Positions 20,708 through 32,639 of a stretch of 64,000 nucleotides of DNA are shown here, in pieces. This DNA is from Chaetoderma sp. LZ-2023a (Eukaryota > Mollusca > Caudofoveata > Chaetodermatida > Chaetodermatidae), in the NCBI GenBank assembly GCA_034401795.1, contig CM067359.1, forward strand, positions 144,466,233 through 144,530,232, in the 5' to 3' direction. Under the pieces are notes generated by a model that searched no databases, was not told the origin of the DNA, and was given only the letters and a program-made list of their open reading frames with translations. Each line of letters begins with the position of its first letter. Positions within the stretch are counted from its first letter, which is position 1. The position numbers and the translations under genes were made by a program.

Positions 20708-21111
20708 ATTATTGCCCATTGAAATTATTATCCCCTGGCTTGCAACATTTAGACAAAGACAAAGATATTAAAGATGTCAAGAGAAAAGTCAATTCCATTA
20801 CTGGCATCAATATGTCTGATTTCAAAAAGGATTTGAATAAAACTTAATTTGACCAATTATTTACCAGTATTCTTTATGTAGACTTGCGAAATTGATCTGG
20901 ATTAAGGGGAAATAATCTATTTTCAAACTATTTTGACAACCTATCATGGGTAGAGTTTAAGGAATTTTTCTACTAACCCTGACTGAATCCTTTTTGAAAT
21001 CAGACATATTGATGCCAGTAATAGAATTGACTTTTCTCTTGACATCTTTAATATCTTTGTCTTTGTCTAAATGTTGCAAGCCAGGGGATAATAATTTCAA
21101 TGGGCAATAAT
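20708..21111. repeat. Long inverted repeat: two 126-bp arms, 152-bp spacer
   Basis: Arm 20708-20833 is the reverse complement of 20986-21111 with a single mismatch by eye and no gap. The spacer is AT-rich. An H85 hairpin lies just left of the first arm. The open plus-strand frame across 20461-20847 runs through the arm and is not thought to code. The near identity suggests a recent origin or gene conversion between the arms. Confidence 0.88.
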
Positions 21112-22354
21112 CATTGATTTCACTATCCTGCAGAAAATTTCACTAACCCAATGATTGTAAGCTCAAAGCTGATCACTTCTTTAATCCATTCACCGATGAA
21201 TCCTATAAAACTCATTTCCAAGGCAACCATACAGAGATGACGTTTAATATTTTGAAATTAATTTGTCCGGAAAGATGTTGCTGCCTTAGGTCTTTTGTAA
21301 ATTTTTGGTGGGTATGAAACATGACATTATAAGTGTTCTTTCGTATTTCCTCCTTTGAGAGCATTACTAACCCAGATGGGTTAGCACATGTGAAGTATTA
21401 CTGACACGTATGAAATTCTACTATCCTCGGGTTATAGAGTTAAAATCAAGCCCTGGCTATCGATATATATCTTGTAAAGACAGATAAGTTCGTCGGATTA
21501 AATGAGTTAATAAAGGGTGTATCCTAAAATCTCATGAGCGCGAAGTCATGAGCAAATAGTCCAAGGGATATGGATCAGCCAACCAGGAAAAATGCTCCGT
21601 GAAGAAAGAAAAATACTTGGGTAGGAGAGGGACATTTTTACTCAAGGGTCAGACTACTGTCATGTCATATCAGTTTGACATTTGACATGAACTGTCTAGT
21701 CGTACCAAATTAGGATTAATCAAGGCAAAAATACCCTGAATTGTGAATTTCAGAATGATACAAATTCTGCAGTAATTTGGTAAAGTACTGACATTAAAGG
21801 CCATCCCAAAGTTCATCTCGGTATAACATTGACTGTCTGATTGAGTGAACAATGCTCATAAAGACAATACCATACACAAGCAACTAAAAAAGAAATGCTT
21901 GATAATATAAAGAATAGTTAATCTGTCAATCAATCAAGTGCTCTGGTATTAGTATTAAGTGCGCATGCGCATTAAAAATATTTATCAAGATATTTAGATC
22001 ACAGGTTTAGTCTGTGAATCTTTATAAAACCACAATTTTGCCATCTATTAATATTATCCCCTTTTCTTGTCCGAACTATGTATACGAGCACGTCAAAAGC
22101 TTAACATTAGCTGTCAAAAACGGGGAAAGCCCTATAAACACGTGCATAAAGTGCTGACAAAATATGCAAATGGACAAAGGCACGACGTAGAAATGACGAT
22201 ATTATTATTATAATTTATTTTGGGGATTCCGTCTTCAGCATTTCAGCGAATGGCCGACTTATGCAAGTCTAAGTAGATAACATTCAAAATAGAAATGAAC
22301 TCGATTATAATCACTTGATACACAAGTCTTATCATTTAATTTCCAACGTATTAC
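21112..22354. other. No supported gene
   Basis: AT-rich intergenic or intronic sequence. A partial H85 hairpin arm (TTAATATTTTGAAATTAATTT) is at 21246-21300. Nothing else is recognised. Confidence 0.5.
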
Positions 22355-22421
22355 CTTCTTGTTCTAAATCTCCATCGGCTGTCGGGTCAATGGCGTCGTC
22401 CCCCGGGTCTTCGTAATCCAT
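22355..22421 (-). CDS. Candidate first coding exon of an unidentified host gene
   Basis: On the minus strand an ATG (22421-22419, preceded by GAGGCG) opens 22 acidic codons beginning MDYEDPGDDAIDP and ending in LEQE plus one base, followed at 22354 by a GTAATA donor. The local G+C and CpG content exceeds that of the flanks. Acidic starts of this kind are common in nuclear proteins, but I cannot name the gene. Later exons would lie at lower coordinates, possibly beyond the DIRS array, and I did not find them. It may be chance. Confidence 0.35.
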
Positions 22422-23109
22422 CGCCTCTACTTTTTAACTGATACCGTTCTGGCCGAAATTTAGTTATTGTATTGAGATTCTAAAGAAATTGTAATTTAAA
22501 ATAAATCAAGTCTAAACTGAAATTATGTGTAAATAGAGTAATCTATCTAAAAAAGCACTTGCACCCATAAACCGTGTAATATTTAATGACAAAAATATTT
22601 GGCGATTGATCTGGCCGATCTGCTGACGTCACTAATTGGTTAAGTATTACCCATAATTCCTGGTGCTAACTAGTCACGTGTCTTATTTAACTACCGCATA
22701 CATTATAATATATTAAAAACTATTGCCACCGATCGACCAGCTGAGTTCATGACAAGAAAAATTCTTGCTAAAATAAACTAATTAATACCACAACACACAT
22801 TTATCAAACAATATTGATTTTTTTTTAGAAAATGTGTTTTTATGGATTTTTCACCCAAAATAAATAAATCCGCTGTAGACTATTTGCGTGGTCATGTAGT
22901 ATCTGTGTGCGTACTTTGAAAACTGGCATCTACTATATAATTCGTGGGGTGGGGCGTGTGGTGGGTGGGTGGGAGGGATTGGGGGCAGGGTTGTCATGGC
23001 TCAAGCACACAATGGAACTGTAGCCTTGATCCTTAAGTTAATCTGGTACTAATTATACCTACAATTCCAGTATCTCAAATTCTGATCAAGATAACCCCGC
23101 AGGAAGATT
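22422..23109. other. No supported gene
   Basis: AT-rich DNA. G-rich simple sequence (GGGTGGGTGGG type) lies near 22945-22990. Confidence 0.5.
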
Positions 23110-23195
23110 GTTGAATATTTTGAAACTAATTTGACTGGAACCTGGCTGCAAAAGCAACATCTCCCAGTTAAATCATAGTTGAAAATATTAAACAG
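23110..23195. repeat. Hairpin MITE H85, copy 2
   Basis: GTTGAATATTTTGAAACTAA at the left is complemented by an interrupted right arm ending GAAAATATTAAACAG. Confidence 0.7.
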
Positions 23196-23426
23196 ACCCA
23201 GACCAATCCGCCTTTTGGAAGAGGACCACCCCATCACACTTCACCAATTCACCTTTCCAGAGTACCCACCCATCATATGACGTCATAATGAACTGCACGA
23301 TGTGTACAATGACATCATGATGAATGACGTCATGAATGACGTCAATAAGTACGTCACGAACACATATTTGAAGACGGGCTATGCGTTGTTGTACAAATTG
23401 TTTGCTTTTACTATTTAATAAATATT

Positions 23427-23508
23427 CTGTTGAATATTTTGAAACTAATTTGACTGGGCGTATGGCAGCAACAGCACCCAGCCAAATTAGTTACAAAATA
23501 TTCAACAG
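23427..23508. repeat. Hairpin MITE H85, copy 3 (best preserved)
   Basis: CTGTTGAATATTTTGAAAC pairs with the complementary arm ending ATTCAACAG. The loop is rich in GCAGCAACAG. It is almost a perfect palindrome. Confidence 0.78.
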
Positions 23509-23699
23509 CTTCCCTGTATAGTTTTCAGGAAATTGATAGGGCATTTGGGGATCGATCAATCCCAACACGGCGAGGTGTGGGTGGAGCTTAGCTAGTGATG
23601 GGCGGGACATGGCTAAAAATGGAAAGGTCCATTACCTCCCCAAGGGGCAATCTTACACACACAAACAACCCCCCCCCCCCTCCCACCCCACCCACCCAC

Positions 23700-24230
23700 C
23701 CAGATAGCGACTGACGTCGGTCCGACGTTGGCCTGACGTCGGCGCCGACGGTGGCGCGACGTCTGCAAATGACGTCGGCCCGACGTAATTTTGTCCGTCG
23801 GACCAACGTCCCTGATAACATTCCCATATGGGGCCCACATGGGGCCCCATATTGTTTCCCATATGGGCCCATAAGGGTTTCATGCCGTTTTCCACCCATG
23901 GCCCATATGGGACCCATATGGGCAAGATTTAATTATCTTCATAGGACTTCTTAGGATGAATTATGGACTCAGGTTATTACTTAGCTTCTATATCCACCTC
24001 CATTTATGAGGCGCATCTGAGTAAATCCTGAATTTAAATCTAGATTTTAGTAGCCTCTATGGACCCCATCTGGGCCCCATCGGGGAATTCCCAGATCCAC
24101 CCATATGAGCCCATATGGGAATGTTATCTGGGGTTGGCTCGACGTCGGCTGAACGTCGGCATACGGTTGGCAAGCCGACGTTGGCCCGACGTCGGCTCAA
24201 CTTCGCCAATGCGACATATAGGCTATTATA
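23700..24230. repeat. GACGTCGG / CCCATATGGG repeat pair in inverted orientation
   Basis: The first block starts CCCAGATAGC, runs through many GACGTCGG-like units and continues via GATAACATTCCCATATGGG into CCCATATGGGCCC units. A second block at 24060-24230 has the same parts in reverse order. The open frames here translate the simple units and are not genes. A related family is at 36170-37075. Confidence 0.75.
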
Positions 24231-24721
24231 TGAGTGGTCATACTGTATGTGCTCTGCTACTATAGCTAGGCATGTAGCTGTAAATAAAAGACTAAACCTG
24301 AAGAAGTGCCGAACTTCTGAATCCTGAGCTATTTTCAAGAAGAACCATTGCCGATGCGTGGAGATGAAGAATTATTTACTAATCAATATTTCACCAACCA
24401 CTGATAAAGGTGCCCAAATAGTCACAAAACGGGTACTTTCTCACGTATTTTATTTGGTGACACGATTAGAGTGATAACTTTTACTAAAGTTTTTTCAACG
24501 ATCTTTTCCCCGTGTATCAGTACGTATGTTCGACCCAAACCGCGTTCGACCGCGGTGACAACGTAATTCTAACTATGCTTCACATCTGTGTTTATTTGTC
24601 TGTCGTTTATGTCTGTCGATATTACAAACAGTGCACAGATGAAAACCAAGGAATAATTCACAACGTTTGCTTGACTGAATGCGGTTTGTCTCAATCTATC
24701 ACAATTCAGAAGAATAGTATG

Positions 24722-24895
24722 AAGTCAAGTCTGGTTGTTAGTGTTGGCGTTAGTGTTGACATTGATCATTAACACCAAGCCATGTGTTAACACCATCAAT
24801 GTTAACATTAACACCCGTTGTGTTAACACTAACACGAACGTCGAGGTAAAGTCTCTGTGTTATCTCGGTGTTTGTGTTGCACTAACACTAGACCC
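24722..24895. repeat. GTGTTAGTGTTA-type degenerate inverted repeats
   Basis: Alternating GTTAGTGTTG and its complement TAACACTAACAC occur several times over about 170 bases and can fold on themselves. Not recognised as a named element. Confidence 0.5.
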
Positions 24896-25214
24896 AGACT
24901 TGAGCTCACCCATTGTGCAGGCTTAATAGCCTATTATATATTTTGTACGTAACCGAATTGTAAGGTTCTCTAACTAACGTAATCCTAAGGAGTGCTCGTG
25001 TTGTGAATATTTTATGTTAATTATTAAACCGGAATAGTAACCTATAATATATGATGAAACGTCCAGTCTGTTAGTAGTTGATATATAGGGATACATTTCT
25101 ACCTACGCCACCCATTTATAGCTATGCCCACCTATGACTTGCGCGGGTGTTGGGATCGATTTATATACTTTGAATCCTGAATTCCCACTTTCCATAAGTA
25201 ACTATATAGGTAAC

Positions 25215-25304
25215 CTGCTGAATACTTTGAAACTAATTATAGTGGAATCTGTTGCTGCTTATGGCATCAAGAGCGCCCAGTCAAATTATTTCAAAATATG
25301 CAGC
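25215..25304. repeat. Hairpin MITE H85, copy 4
   Basis: The CTGCTGAATACTTTGAAAC arm and the TTTCAAAATATGCAGC arm enclose a GTTGCTGCTTATGGCATC loop. Confidence 0.65.
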
Positions 25305-25469
25305 AAAATATGTATATACGTCATTCATTGCGCAGTTTGTTTGTGTTATAAGCCTACATGTGGCGTAATTGATTATGCGTCATATACTTTAGTGACAGAT
25401 CGGATCTATTCGGTGGTCGCCTTAAACGTGCTTTATATAAGTGCAACATTTAGAATATGGTAATTAAAC

Positions 25470-25545
25470 ATGTGCGTGTTTGCGTGCGTGCGTGAGTGCG
25501 AGTGCCTGTCTGTCAGTCGGTCGGTCGGTCGGTCGGTAGGTCACT
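25470..25545. repeat. Simple repeats (GTGC)n and (GGTC)n
   Basis: Short runs of GTGCGTGCGTGC and GGTCGGTCGGTC. Confidence 0.8.
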
Positions 25546-25971
25546 CTCTACCGTACAGTCGACTGGCTAGCCATCGAGTGGAAATAGTGTTGTTCTTTAA
25601 TACAGGTACTGTCGGCTATCTGTGCTAAATGACCTCCACCGTGTGCCCCCACTACCATCACACACTTAAAACCCAGGCAATGAGAACCCTCAACAGCAGA
25701 TAGGACAGTAAAGTTCTCTGTCTTTTTGTTGTTTTTAAACCAATTTTACAACAATATTTAAGACATATATATACATTGATTTGTATTCTAAATTATACGT
25801 GCTTTTATAGTTATAAAAGAGTTCCGTATACAGTTCGACTAAATAAAATTGAATGGCGTTCGATGAGAGTCAGTGACGGTGTTCTATGTAATATTACCCC
25901 CCGTGGGCCAGCGACTCCCATATGGCGTATAGGTCTCGGTACTGTCAGCACCAGGTGAATATGTACTTACT

Positions 25972-27736
25972 CCTTTTTCAACTTGATGAAGAGTATGCAT
26001 TGCAGTCTTACTGTACAATGTGAGCACGCGTCACTGTAAACAAACAGGATGCCAAAAACTTCAAAGGTGAATAAAGATACATATTATTAGCAGTTCACCA
26101 GATCACATTGGCATACGTTTAGTATTTGGTCCCTAACGCGTGGGCATCTTTTCTATTAACACGTTGCTGAACGTGGTTTCTTGGTAGGTTATTCCAATTG
26201 ACTCTGAATCTTTTGAAAAAAATATAGCCTTTCTGCAAGAGTTCTGCTGTCTTCCATCTGGTAGTGTTTAGATAAGTTCAAACACAAGCTGAAATTGAAA
26301 CAAGAGGCTACATAATTAACCTAGCCTCAGGTGTGTCTCTAACGGACATATGCTTGGTGTAGGGCGGATGGTGATGGGTGGGGTGGGGTGGGGTGGGGTG
26401 GAGGTGGAGGTGGGGTGGGGTGCACAGGATGATGACTTTAATAAGACCATGGCTCTTCGAATCATCGCAACATGATGAAAGTGTGTAATAAGTCAATAGA
26501 GTGAATCGTCATCTTTAGCCTAATTACTGGACGCATGTTGAATGACTGTTTCTGATTCCCCTGTAGGTTTTGATACCCAGCTTTCAGGATTTTGTAAATT
26601 TCACCATTTCCCCGATTTTGTAAAATCTAGAATGCGTCATCGCAAATCACCCCTACCCCACCACCACGTTTCCCCCTAACTGTTAAGGAGATGCATTTTG
26701 AAAATTTCCGGGAAATTGATTACGCCCCCACCCACCCCCATCCCATCCCACCCCACCCCACCCCACACACAGACACACTCACAAATAAAATTAACCAATC
26801 GAATTTCAGAAGATAAGTCCTGTGGGAACCTAGCACGATAGAACCCTTCCGACCATATTTGGTTGAAACTTATAAGGCAGTTGATGTGACGATGCGCTTT
26901 AACAATTTCTGGAAAACTGTTCATAAAAATTTTCACAAAAAAAATTGCCCAAAGCATACCATCATAGAATCCTTCCAGCCACCTTTGTTTGGAATTTGCC
27001 CAACCGTTAAGGAGGAGATGCTATTTGATGGATGGACATGCCAATGGATGGACGGGCGGACAGAGAGGTGAGAGGGACGGCCATCATAGCATAAGCTCAT
27101 TTGGCCCTTCGGCCCAGGTTAGCTAAATATAAATGTGGTCTTGCAATCCGCAATAATATGGGTAACTTACGTAACAAATATTGTTGAATTCCGACAAATG
27201 GTTTCAGAGGAGGTAGGCTGACCGACAGACAGACGGACGGACGGGCATACGGACTGTGGTGTTTGCAATAACCCTGCCGTTTTAAGCGTGGGATAATAAA
27301 AGGGATTATATCAATCACATTGACCATGCGCCATAATTTCTGCCCCTTGGCCATCGTGGTTCAAGATTCAAAATTATTTATTTTCATATATTATATAGTA
27401 GGCCTACATAGATTTTACATTTACACAACAGGCTATAATGGCTTAATCCAACACAATGATTCTCAAAGATTTCTTTCTTTGTCAGTTTTTTCTGTGTTTG
27501 AGATTGTTTGAACGTTGTACATTTAGGCAACGTGTATGGACAACTGTATAAACGTAGCCTACGAAGACGTATACAATGCAAAGGGGTGGTGGTGGGTGGG
27601 GTGGGTGGGGGTTGTTACAAAAAATAAAACAAAGTTAAAAAATTCAAAGAAAAATATAGAACAGAAAAACAACATAAATACCCAAAACACACAAGCCACT
27701 TGTTCTGTACACGCATATATACCAACACAGATAACT
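25972..27736. repeat. Tandem duplication, unit 1 (about 1.76 kb)
   Basis: The stretch from TTCAACTTGATGAAGAG to ACACAGATAACTTT is repeated at 27737-29543 with few differences. It includes a GGGGT minisatellite, AT-rich sequence, a GGACGGGCGGACAGAG motif and, at its right end, the beginning of the LINE endonuclease frame that continues after unit 2. No independent gene is seen in it. Confidence 0.85.
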
Positions 27737-29543
27737 TTTTTCAACTTGATGACGAGTATGCATTACAGTCTTACTGTACAATGTGAGCACGCGTCACTGT
27801 AAACAAACAGGATGCCAAAAACTTCAAAAGTTAATAAAGATACATATTATTAGCAGTTCACCAGATCACATTGGCCTACGTTTAGTATTTGGTCCCTACC
27901 GCGTGGCATCTTTTCTATTAACACGTTGCTGACCGTGGTTTCTTGGTAGGTTATTCCAATTGACGCCGAATCTTTTGAAAAAAATATAGCCTTTCTGCAA
28001 GAGTTCTGCTGTCTTCCATCTGGTAGTGTTTAGATAAGTTCAAACACAAGCTGAAATTGAAACAAGAGGCTACATAATTAACCTAGCCTCAGGTGTGTCT
28101 CTAACGGACATATGCTTGGTGTAGGGCGGATGGTGATGGGTGGGGTGGGGTGGGGTGGAGGTGGAGGTGGGGTGGGGTGGGGTGCACAGGATGATGACTT
28201 TAATACGACCATGGCTCTTCGAATCATCTCAACATGATGAAAGTGTGTAATAAGGCAATAGAGCGAATCGTCATCTTTAGCCTAATTACTGGACGCATGT
28301 TGAATGACTGTTTCTGATTCGCCTGTAGGTTTTGATACCCAGCTTTCAGGATTTAGTCAATTTCACCATTTCCCCGATTTTGTAAAATCTAGAATGCGTC
28401 ATCGCAAATCACCCCTACCCCACCACCACGTTTCCCCCCTAACTATTAAGGAGGAGATGCATTTTGAAAATTTCCGGGAAATTGATTAGGTTCCCCCCCC
28501 CCCACCCCCATCCCCACCCCACCCCTCCCCACACACAGGCATACTCACAAATAAAATTAACCAATCGAAATTCAGAAGATAAGTCCTGTGGGAACCTAGC
28601 ACGATAGAACCCTTCCGACCATATTTGGTTGAAACTTATAAGGCAGTTGATGTGGCGATGCGCTTTAACAATTTCTGGAAAACTGTTCATAAAAATTTTC
28701 ACCAAAAAAATTGTCCAAAGCATACCATCATAGAATCCCTCCAGCCACCTTTGTTTGGAATTTGCCCAACCGTTAAGGAGGAGATGCTATTTGATGGACA
28801 GACATGCCAATGGATGGACGGGCGGACAGAGAGGTGAGAGGGACGGCCATCATAGCATAAGTTCATCTGGCCCTTCGGCCCAGGTTAGCTAAATATAAAT
28901 GTGGTCTTGCAATCCGCAATAATATGGGTAACTTACGTAACAAATATTGTTGAATTCCGACAAATGGTTTCAGAGGAGGTAGGCTGACCGACAGACAGAC
29001 GGACGGACGGGCATACGGACTGTGGTGTTTGCAATAACCCTGCCGTTTTTAAGCGTGGGATAATAAAAGGGATTATATCAATCACATTGACCAGATAACC
29101 ATGCGCCAGAATTTCTGCCCCTTGGCCATCGTGGTTCAAGATTCAAAATTATTTATTTTCATATATTATATAGTAGGCCTACATGGATTTTACATTTACA
29201 CAACAGGCTATAATGGCTTAATCCAACACAAGGATTCTCAAAGATTTCTTTCTTTGTCAGTTTTTTCTGTGTTTGAGATTGATTGAACGTTGTACATTTA
29301 GGAAACGTGTATGGACAACTGTATAAACGTAGCCTACGAAGACGTATACAAAGCGTAGCCTACAAAGACGTATACAATGCAAAGGGGTGGGTGGGTGGGT
29401 GGGGGAGGGTGGGGTTTGTTACAAAAAATAAAACAAAGTAAAAAAATTCAAAGAAAAATATAGAACAGAAAAACAACATAAATACCCAAAACACACAAGC
29501 CACTTGTTCTAGTACATGCATATATACCAACACAGATAACTTT
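27737..29543. repeat. Tandem duplication, unit 2 (about 1.8 kb)
   Basis: Second copy of 25972-27736, with small indels such as a duplicated GCGTAGCCTAC segment near 29350. It runs directly into the LINE at 29517, so the duplicated unit may be that LINE's 5' region. Confidence 0.85.
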
Positions 29544-32327
29544 CTAAATAAGCGATCTGAATTGGAAATACTAATCGAAGACACAAATCCAGCAATCATT
29601 TGTATCTCAGAATTGTTACCAAAAAACTTAGTCACCCAATAAAATTCAGCATTGTGAACTAAAATTAAACAACTATGACATTTTCATGAATAATAAGCCT
29701 TCGCGAGGTGTTATTATACACACACACATATCACTGCAAGCTTACAGCTGTGAGTTACTAAATAACGTCCAGTTCTCGGAATCTGTTTGGTGTCAAATAA
29801 GAACTGTAGATAATAAAAAATGCTCATAGGCTATATACACAGAAGTCCAAATTCAAGTGATACAAATAATGCAAACCTCTTAACTCTTATACTCAGTGCA
29901 AATAATGCCAAGTCAGATTACATTTTAATCACAGGCGATTTTAACTTTCCTAAAATAAATTGGGATACAGGCACATCAAGCGACAAAATTGGTTACGATT
30001 TTAGCAACACAATTCAAAACAGCTTTCTAACACAACACTTAAATCTGCCAACTCGCTACAGAAAAAAGTAACACCTCACATATACTGGATCTCATACTAA
30101 CTAATAATGCGGATATAATAGACACAATTACCCACGGACCCCCAATAGTGAAAAGTGACCACGAGGTACTGTGCCCAAAGCTACACACGAACCTACTAAA
30201 CAAAACACCTAGGATAAACTGCCCAAAACTACTGCTAAGTAAAGGACGATATACTGACATGAGAAAAGAACTCCGAGAAACTGATAGGTCTGGCTTCAAA
30301 CATCTAAACACTATAGATGCATGGAATATGTTCCACAAAACAATGATTGACAAAATAATTAAACACGTCCCCTCTTCGACTGGAACAAAAAAGAAAAAGT
30401 CGCTAAATTATGAAACAATTAAATATGTTAAACAAAAGGCAAAGGCATAGAAGAAATTTAAAAAAAACCCCAAATCAAACGATTTTGAGCTCTACAAATA
30501 TGTAAGAAATTTAACAACATCTAGAATCAGACGAAAAACGCCAAAGCTTTTTGGAACTACGTAAAAAACAAAACGACATTGAAGGAGACAGTTGGAAGCC
30601 TTAAAGTAAACAACAAAATAATTACCAAAGATAGTGAAAAAGTAGGCCTACTAAATAACTACTTCGCTAGTGTTTTCACAATGGAAAACTTAGACAATAT
30701 TCCAGAAATTCCAATATCAAACACTAAATCTAGCTTAACAAACTTGAAAATCACAAAATCGAACGTTGAAAAAAACTAAAGTCCTTTAATCCAAACAAGA
30801 GTTCAGGGCCAAATCAAATTCCTGCCCGAATATTAACTGAAACAGCCAGTGAAATATCCTTACCACTGAGCATCATATTTAACAAACCAATAAAAGAAAG
30901 TATATTACCAAACATTTGGAAAATGGCAACAGTAACAGCGATACACAAGAAAGGATCCAAACAAGACGTAGAGAACTACAGACCCATCAGCCTCACACCT
31001 ATAATATGTAAAGTGCTGGAATCATTCATACGAGATGCAATTATGACACATATGGAATCAAACAATTTACTAACAAAATGTCAGCATGGCTTCCGATTTA
31101 GTAGGTCGTGTAAAACACAATTATTATAATTTTTAGAAATTGTTACAGCTGGCCTAAACAACAACGAACCTGTCGACACAATATACTTAGACTTTAGGAA
31201 AGCATTTGACACAGTTCCACACATAAGACTCGTTAAGAAACTTGGTGCATACGGTATAGAAGGCAAAATAATTAAATGGATAAAAAACATTCTTTCAAAC
31301 AGAAAACAATGCGTCACTATTAATGCAGAAAAATCAGACTGGGCATATGTAACTAGTGGGGTACCTCAGGGTAGCATACGTGGTCCTGTATTGTTTCTAA
31401 TTTTCATAAATGACGTACCAAACTTAGTCAAATGTACTTGCAAAATGTTCGCAGATGGTACAAAACTACTAGGAAATCCACTAACCACAAATATGCAAAC
31501 CGATTTAAACAATGTCTGTGAGTGGTCACAAACCTGGCAACTTACATTCAATCATGACAAAACAAAGGCTATCCATTTTGGCACTTATAATCCAAAAACG
31601 CAGTACTGCATGGTTGACACTGACAGGCGAGTAACTATTTCTCAGTCAGTTGTCGAAAGGGACCTAGGAATCTACATAGACAACAAACTTTCTTTTGATT
31701 TACACATTAACAAAATCGTATCAAAAGCAAACAGTACACTAGCCGTTATTTAGCGAACCTTTTCCCACATGGATCAAAACAACGTCATCTTACTTTATAA
31801 GTCTTTGGTCAGGCCCATTCTAGAATATTGCAACTCAATTTGGTCACCTCACTTATTAAGGCAATCAAGAACAATAGAAAGGGTTCAGCGTAGAGCAACA
31901 AAACTTATCCCTACCCTCAAACCCCTAAGCTACAGAGACAGATTAAGCTCACTTAGCCTCATGTCAATGAAATATAGAAGATTCAGGGCGATCTGTTCGA
32001 ATCATACAAAATTATACACGGAATGTACAATGCAAACGCAGATCAATTCTTCACTAATAAATCATACGGCACACATGACAACGAGTAGTCACAAACTCAA
32101 GATTCAAACCAATTTTTGTCGAAACAATACTAGAAAATATTTCTTCTCACAACGCGTAAACTCACTACCTGAAAACATTGTGCTAGTCCAAAACATAGAT
32201 ATTTTCAAAACCAGACTAGACAAACATTTCAAGGAGATAACTTATTACTATGACTAATTAAACGTAATAAACTCAATAACTCAAACTTGGGACTCACAAG
32301 CTGCTTCATGCTTAAGTCCGTCACTTT
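29517..32327 (+). pseudogene. LINE (CR1/jockey-group-like), endonuclease and RT, decayed
   Basis: The APE endonuclease part begins near 29517 (YTNTDN...AIICISELLPKN). It continues with ILITGDFNFPKINWD at 29940 and the SDH triad at about 30154. Several stops and indels interrupt it up to 30780. The RT follows from 30920 with HKKGSKQDVENYRPISL, DFRKAFDTVPH and SGVPQGS. The catalytic FADD box reads FADG (about 31450), so one metal-binding Asp is lost. The thumb/C-terminal part runs 31769-32257, ending with the FKTRLDKHFKE motif usual for CR1-like LINEs. The element would copy RNA at a nicked target. This copy is dead. Confidence 0.88.
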
Positions 32328-32328
32328 G

Positions 32329-32410
<82 letters not shown>
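32328..32410 (+). repeat. (GATT)n tail of the LINE
   Basis: About twenty GATT units follow the LINE stop. Short tandem 3' tails are typical of CR1/L2-group LINEs. Confidence 0.85.
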
Positions 32411-32639
32411 ACGTATCTATAGCTATGTATTCATAGAATCGCGATGACGTCATCACAATCAAATTTCCCATAATACCTTGGAAGAGACGCCATTTTCGGA
32501 GGGGCTAATTTAACATTACGGGCAATGGAGCGTAAAACCTTAATTACATTTTCTTTAATATCTTGCAAAATTCACTCATGATTTGCTGTTTTCTGATACC
32601 TGGCGGGGTTATTACAGATTCTCAGCTATAGGATTTAAT

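Noticed and set aside
23276-23357. Cluster of TGACGTCA-like sites
   Set aside because: Similar motifs occur near 35900 and 38035-38100 without adjacent genes. With no promoter nearby I do not call a regulatory element.
23588-23954. Open frames rich in MGPIW, HMG and RRR in several frames
   Set aside because: They are translations of CCCATATGGG and GACGTCGG repeat units.
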